Made by a program: the position numbers and the translations under genes. Under the pieces are notes generated by a model. The model searched no databases. It was given only the letters and a program-made list of their open reading frames with translations, and was not told where the DNA came from. Of a stretch of DNA of 64,000 nt, positions 60,814 through 64,000 are shown piece by piece. The stretch lies in IMG/VR virus record IMGVR_UViG_3300047319_001872, positions 186,001-250,000 of that record; one strand, written 5' to 3'. The DNA is from a virus. How positions within the stretch are numbered: the stretch's first letter is position 1; each line of letters starts with the position of its first letter.

Positions 60814-61715
60814 TACTTGCCCTCCATCTTCGTGATCTTGTACTGCAGATCCTTAGCCCGTTGTTCCAGATATTCGATTTCCTTCTGGACTTTCGGGTTC
60901 GGCTTGCCTTGGCTGACTTGCTCGAGGTTCAGCTTACGCAGCTGCACCATCTTGAGCGTTTCCTTGGCTTGCTTGTAACGAGCGGCTTGCCACTCAGCCC
61001 ACAACAAACCCACGCCGTACCACAGGCTCCAGGTGCCCGTACCGATGATGAGGTTCTGCTTGAGCGGGTCGAGCTTGGCGGCACCCATCGTTTGCGGCAG
61101 CGTGTCGATGTTGTCGTCAGTGACGACGATGTCGGGCACTTCGGCGAGCTTCTTCTTCACTTCGCCGGGGTTCTCCGTCACGACTTCGAAAGCCGTGCAG
61201 AAGCTGATGAAGTTGTCTTCGATGAAGGCCTTCTCCGCCGGAGCCAGCGCGTCACGCACCGAGGTGATGCCGCTATTTTCCACCTTGGCGGTTTCGCAGA
61301 CATAGACGTAGTTCAGGAACTGCACCAGAAAGCGCGAGACGAACTGCACGTTGGTCACGAACTGGATCAACTGCGCCTTCTTGTAGGTCAGGCCCGCGGT
61401 CACCACTTCGTCGCCAATCGAAGCCTTGATCAGCTCTTCGACGTCGTTCAGGTTCTGCACCATCAGGGGCAGACCACGATCGATCGTGACGATGATGTTG
61501 CCGCCGTTGCTCTTCACGAGGCCCTTCCACGTCTCGATGCGATCTTGCATCTCGTCGGACTTGAACGACCAGTTCTTCAAGAACACAGCCGCTTGCCCGT
61601 ACATGGGTTTCAGGGTTTCTTCGATTTCCGCCCGAGTCAGACGGCAATCCTCGATGATGCGATCGCGACCGAACGTCGGCAGCAGATTACGCAAGAAATC
61701 ACGAATGGAACTCAT
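60813..61715 (-). CDS. virion-region protein, 300 aa
   Basis: Helical protein with N-terminal LRNLLPTFGRDRIIEDCRL, a hydrophobic middle (LIQFVTNVQFVSRFLVQFLN), a Trp-rich segment (WSLWYGVGLLWAEWQA) and a C-terminal coiled coil (EYLEQRAKDLQYKI). Looks like a virion or head-assembly protein. No family recognised. Confidence 0.65.
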   Translation of the reverse strand: MSSIRDFLRNLLPTFGRDRIIEDCRLTRAEIEETLKPMYGQAAVFLKNWSFKSDEMQDRIETWKGLVKSNGGNIIVTIDRGLPLMVQNLNDVEELIKASIGDEVVTAGLTYKKAQLIQFVTNVQFVSRFLVQFLNYVYVCETAKVENSGITSVRDALAPAEKAFIEDNFISFCTAFEVVTENPGEVKKKLAEVPDIVVTDDNIDTLPQTMGAAKLDPLKQNLIIGTGTWSLWYGVGLLWAEWQAARYKQAKETLKMVQLRKLNLEQVSQGKPNPKVQKEIEYLEQRAKDLQYKITKMEGK

Positions 61716-61736
61716 TTTTGTACCTTGAGGAATGCC

Positions 61737-61759
61737 GGGCCCTCCCTAAAGAGGACCCC
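61737..61759 (-). terminator. possible weak terminator
   Basis: GGGGTCCTC can pair with GGGAGGGCCC around a TTTA loop on the minus strand, but the T-run is weak. It lies between the 369-aa gene stop and the 300-aa gene start. Confidence 0.4.
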
Positions 61760-61775
61760 AGCCGACAAAGGGGAA

Positions 61776-62885
61776 TCAGAACGACGGGGCGTTACCGAGC
61801 TGGTACGCTTTCAGGATCTCGCCGATGTCCGGACCGTCGCCCTTGGTGGATTGCTTGAGCGCCTTAAAGGGCAGGCTCGTCACTTCCGGGAGCGAACGGT
61901 GGTAGAACGTCACGCGATCCCATTGCGGATCGAGCACCGCCACGATCATCAGCGAGGTTTCCTTGAACAGCTTCTCACGCACCGAGAAGTTGCTGAACTT
62001 GGCGCTGATTTCAAGCTCAAGCTGAGCGATCGTATTGGTCGAGGTGATCACCATGTTGGAGGCCGTGGCCACCGACGGGTTGCCCGACAGAATCGCCGAC
62101 AGCTGGTTGCCACGCTGGCGCTTGATGATGCTCGCGTAGGTGCCGTCGTCGCTCATCAGGTGCTTCTTGTGCGCGTCGATCAGGTCCAGACACAGCAGGA
62201 AATCGCGGAAGAATTCGATGCGACCGGCGCGCCACGCATGGTAGCGCTCTTTCATACTCGTCGACTGCTTGTTGCCAAGGCTAAGAATATGAACCAGGGC
62301 TTCTGTGGGCGTATCGATTGCGATCAGTCGCAACGCCACCGGAATGATCCCCTTTTGACCGTTGTCGCTGATTTCCACCGACAGCATCTTGCCCACGGAG
62401 AGGCTCGCGACTTCCTTGGCTTCCTTGATCGCGTCCTTACCGACGCCGACGCTGTCTTCCAGCGCGACTTGCTTGCCGAACGCGGGCAGCGCATCTTTGT
62501 AGCTTTCTTGCGAGAGCATCGAGATGGCGCCCGCGGCGTTTCCAGCGAGGTTGCCCCACAGGTTACCTGCGGTGCCGCTCGTGATCGGGTCACGGCTGGG
62601 GTTAAACTTGTCCAACGTAGCCATCACGTTGACATTGCCGATGTGGGCCGAGAGGGCGATCGCTTGCAGGTAGTAACCCGCAAACATCGACTGCAGGGCT
62701 TGCATGGCATCGTACGTAGCGTCATGGTACAGCACATCGGCGTCGACCAAGCAAAGCGGTTCCACGCGGGCGGGTTTGCTGTATTCGACAAGCGAATCCG
62801 CACGCATGGCAGCGACTGCGCCGATGGCGTCACGGATAGCGTTGATACCGATGCTTGCACCGGCGACTGCGGCGAGTCCGGTCAT
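61776..62885 (-). CDS. virion-region protein, 369 aa
   Basis: N-terminal Ala/Gly-rich hydrophobic start (LAAVAGASIGINAIRDAIGA), a central region (YHDATYDAMQALQSMFAGYY) and a helical core. The C-terminus contains PQWDRVTFYHRSLPE. AGAAGG precedes the ATG, and it starts 31 bases from the divergent gene on the + strand. No enzymatic motif; a conserved virion protein is the best guess. Confidence 0.65.
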   Translation of the reverse strand: MTGLAAVAGASIGINAIRDAIGAVAAMRADSLVEYSKPARVEPLCLVDADVLYHDATYDAMQALQSMFAGYYLQAIALSAHIGNVNVMATLDKFNPSRDPITSGTAGNLWGNLAGNAAGAISMLSQESYKDALPAFGKQVALEDSVGVGKDAIKEAKEVASLSVGKMLSVEISDNGQKGIIPVALRLIAIDTPTEALVHILSLGNKQSTSMKERYHAWRAGRIEFFRDFLLCLDLIDAHKKHLMSDDGTYASIIKRQRGNQLSAILSGNPSVATASNMVITSTNTIAQLELEISAKFSNFSVREKLFKETSLMIVAVLDPQWDRVTFYHRSLPEVTSLPFKALKQSTKGDGPDIGEILKAYQLGNAPSF

Positions 62886-62916
62886 GATTTTCCTTCTTTC
62901 AGATTAAGGTTTTCAA

Positions 62917-64000
62917 ATGGCTGATCCATACAACATAACTGTAGACGACATCCTGACGGCGGCCTCAACTGGTCAATCCGTTTCCGATATGGTCGATCAA
63001 GTTTTCCAGCTTGGACCGGCAGGCTCGTTTGATACAGCCATTGGTAACACCGTGTTCGGGCTGAACCATCGGCAACAACCTCCGGCGATCCTCAGCAATC
63101 GTGACCATTACGGGTATACGTTCTTTACGCGTCCCCGCATGAACATGACTGATGAGAACCTTCGGACACAGCGTCGTTTTGGTCCGCTGCTCTCGCAGCA
63201 GGATTACAGCTGGCAACGCGCCGTGCGCTGCACGCTTGACCCCGAGCTCGCCTGGGCAGACACGCCCGTGACGTGTTCACTGGTGGACCGGCAACAAGCG
63301 TTCATACCAATTCTCTCGAACACCCTCCTGTCCATGTCAGGGTGGCCGGACCTGGAAGCCCAGACATTCACCGCGCATGAAGGCATATACAAGGAGTCCT
63401 TCAGCATCGTGGATAGCGTGGTCGACAGGTATGAGACATACGATATAACCGCCAATTTCCGGAACCTGCCGGGCGATCCTGTCACGTTGATGATGATGTC
63501 GTGGCTCTTTTACGAGTCCTACGTCTACCTCGGCGAGCTCGTGCCGTATCCGGACATGCTGATCAATAACGAGATCGATTATCAGACCCGGATTTACCGC
63601 CTGGTGATGGACCCGGATAAGCGGCGTGTGCAAGGCATTGCAGCGTGCGGTGCAGGCTTTCCGGTGACCTGTCCGATTGGGGCGAAGTTTAACTTCGAGT
63701 CGGATCAGCCGTTGAATAAGAACATGGATCAAATCAGCGTGACCTTCCGCTGTGCGGGTGCCATGTACAACGACGACATCCTGATTGATGAATTCAACCG
63801 GACGCAGGCGCTGCACAATAACAACATGCACCCGAGTAACTTCTCGGGCTTTGGACAGAATACGACCAATCCGAATTATCGGCTGCTTCAGCTTAACGAG
63901 GTGGAGCTCTTTAACCACACCGGTTATCCACGCATCGACCCGGTCACCTACGAGTTGCAATGGTGGGTCGATAAGACCACTTACGGGCGCATGCTGCCGA
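62917..64000 (+). CDS. virion structural protein, C-terminus beyond window
   Basis: The only + strand gene: an open frame from the ATG at 62917 (AAGG about 9 nt upstream) to the window end, 361 codons without a stop. The beginning is MADPYNITVDDILTAAS; later segments include NRDHYGYTFFTRPRMN, RRFGPLLSQQDYSWQRA and WPDLEAQTFTAHEGIYK. The style is that of a large virion protein of this phage group. It is transcribed away from the 369-aa gene with a 31-base gap. Its real length cannot be seen. Confidence 0.8.
   Translation, partial: MADPYNITVDDILTAASTGQSVSDMVDQVFQLGPAGSFDTAIGNTVFGLNHRQQPPAILSNRDHYGYTFFTRPRMNMTDENLRTQRRFGPLLSQQDYSWQRAVRCTLDPELAWADTPVTCSLVDRQQAFIPILSNTLLSMSGWPDLEAQTFTAHEGIYKESFSIVDSVVDRYETYDITANFRNLPGDPVTLMMMSWLFYESYVYLGELVPYPDMLINNEIDYQTRIYRLVMDPDKRRVQGIAACGAGFPVTCPIGAKFNFESDQPLNKNMDQISVTFRCAGAMYNDDILIDEFNRTQALHNNNMHPSNFSGFGQNTTNPNYRLLQLNEVELFNHTGYPRIDPVTYELQWWVDKTTYGRMLP

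Noticed and set aside
60861-62924. 687-codon + strand frame
   Set aside because: It covers two minus-strand genes and ends just inside the real + strand gene in another frame.
1-64000. tRNA genes, CRISPR arrays, insertion sequences, integrase
   Set aside because: No cloverleaf, repeat-spacer array, transposase or recombinase motif was seen by eye; a tRNAscan-SE run would be decisive for tRNAs.

Overview
The window looks like part of a large (jumbo) tailed phage genome, most likely a phiKZ-related myovirus of a Gram-negative host. No host genes, integrase, rRNA, tRNA or CRISPR array were seen. Three things support the phiKZ affinity. Two A/T-rich sites match the TATATTAC-type early promoter known from phiKZ. 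Several intergenic sites carry a TATG core of the kind reported for phiKZ late promoters. Three consecutive paralogous helical proteins at 55-60 kb resemble inner-body/ejection proteins. Host and species cannot be read from the sequence. Except for the last gene, which starts at 62917 on the + strand and leaves the window, every gene is on the minus strand, so transcription runs from high to low coordinates.

Region 1 (1-30.8 kb) holds about fifty small, tightly packed genes, often overlapping by ATGA or TAATG. Recognisable products fall into two groups. Nucleotide metabolism: thymidylate synthase (8297-9184), thymidylate kinase (24756-25490), an ORF joining DHFR to a Nudix-like and a LysM-like part (18213-20093), and thioredoxin (17818-18144). 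RNA and nucleic-acid enzymes: a Thg1-like 3'-5' polymerase (6966-7769), an RlaP-like nucleotidyltransferase (11503-12306), a P-loop kinase-like protein (13204-13968), a BCS1-like AAA+ ATPase (13992-15416), a LigA-fragment-like protein (10431-10760) and an HNH-related protein (3332-3979). DUF3307, DUF1653 and DUF4262 family members, a prohead-protease-like protein without the expected catalytic residues, and many small membrane proteins are also present. Six genes of 30-59 residues are added here from the sequence.

Region 2 (30.9-49.4 kb) is an array of 17 structural-type genes made from a few recurring modules: a beta-rich 'LIN-ANP' module (B, 12 copies), an 'RDFYFLD' module (A, 5 copies), a 'LHYN'-ending module (C, 7 copies) and a LamG/concanavalin-like module (5 copies). 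They probably form surface or tail-fibre/adhesin parts of the virion. Region 3 (49.5-64 kb) carries larger virion proteins, the inner-body-like paralogues, one of which has a very long acidic Ala/Glu/Pro-rich segment, and conserved structural proteins at the right edge.

Operons are separated by hairpin terminators, many with UUCG-type loops. Six sites carry the motif TATG(A/C)CG just downstream of, or in two cases without, a clear hairpin. This motif and a separate CAGTAA-N13-16-YCTATG signal are the main regulatory candidates.
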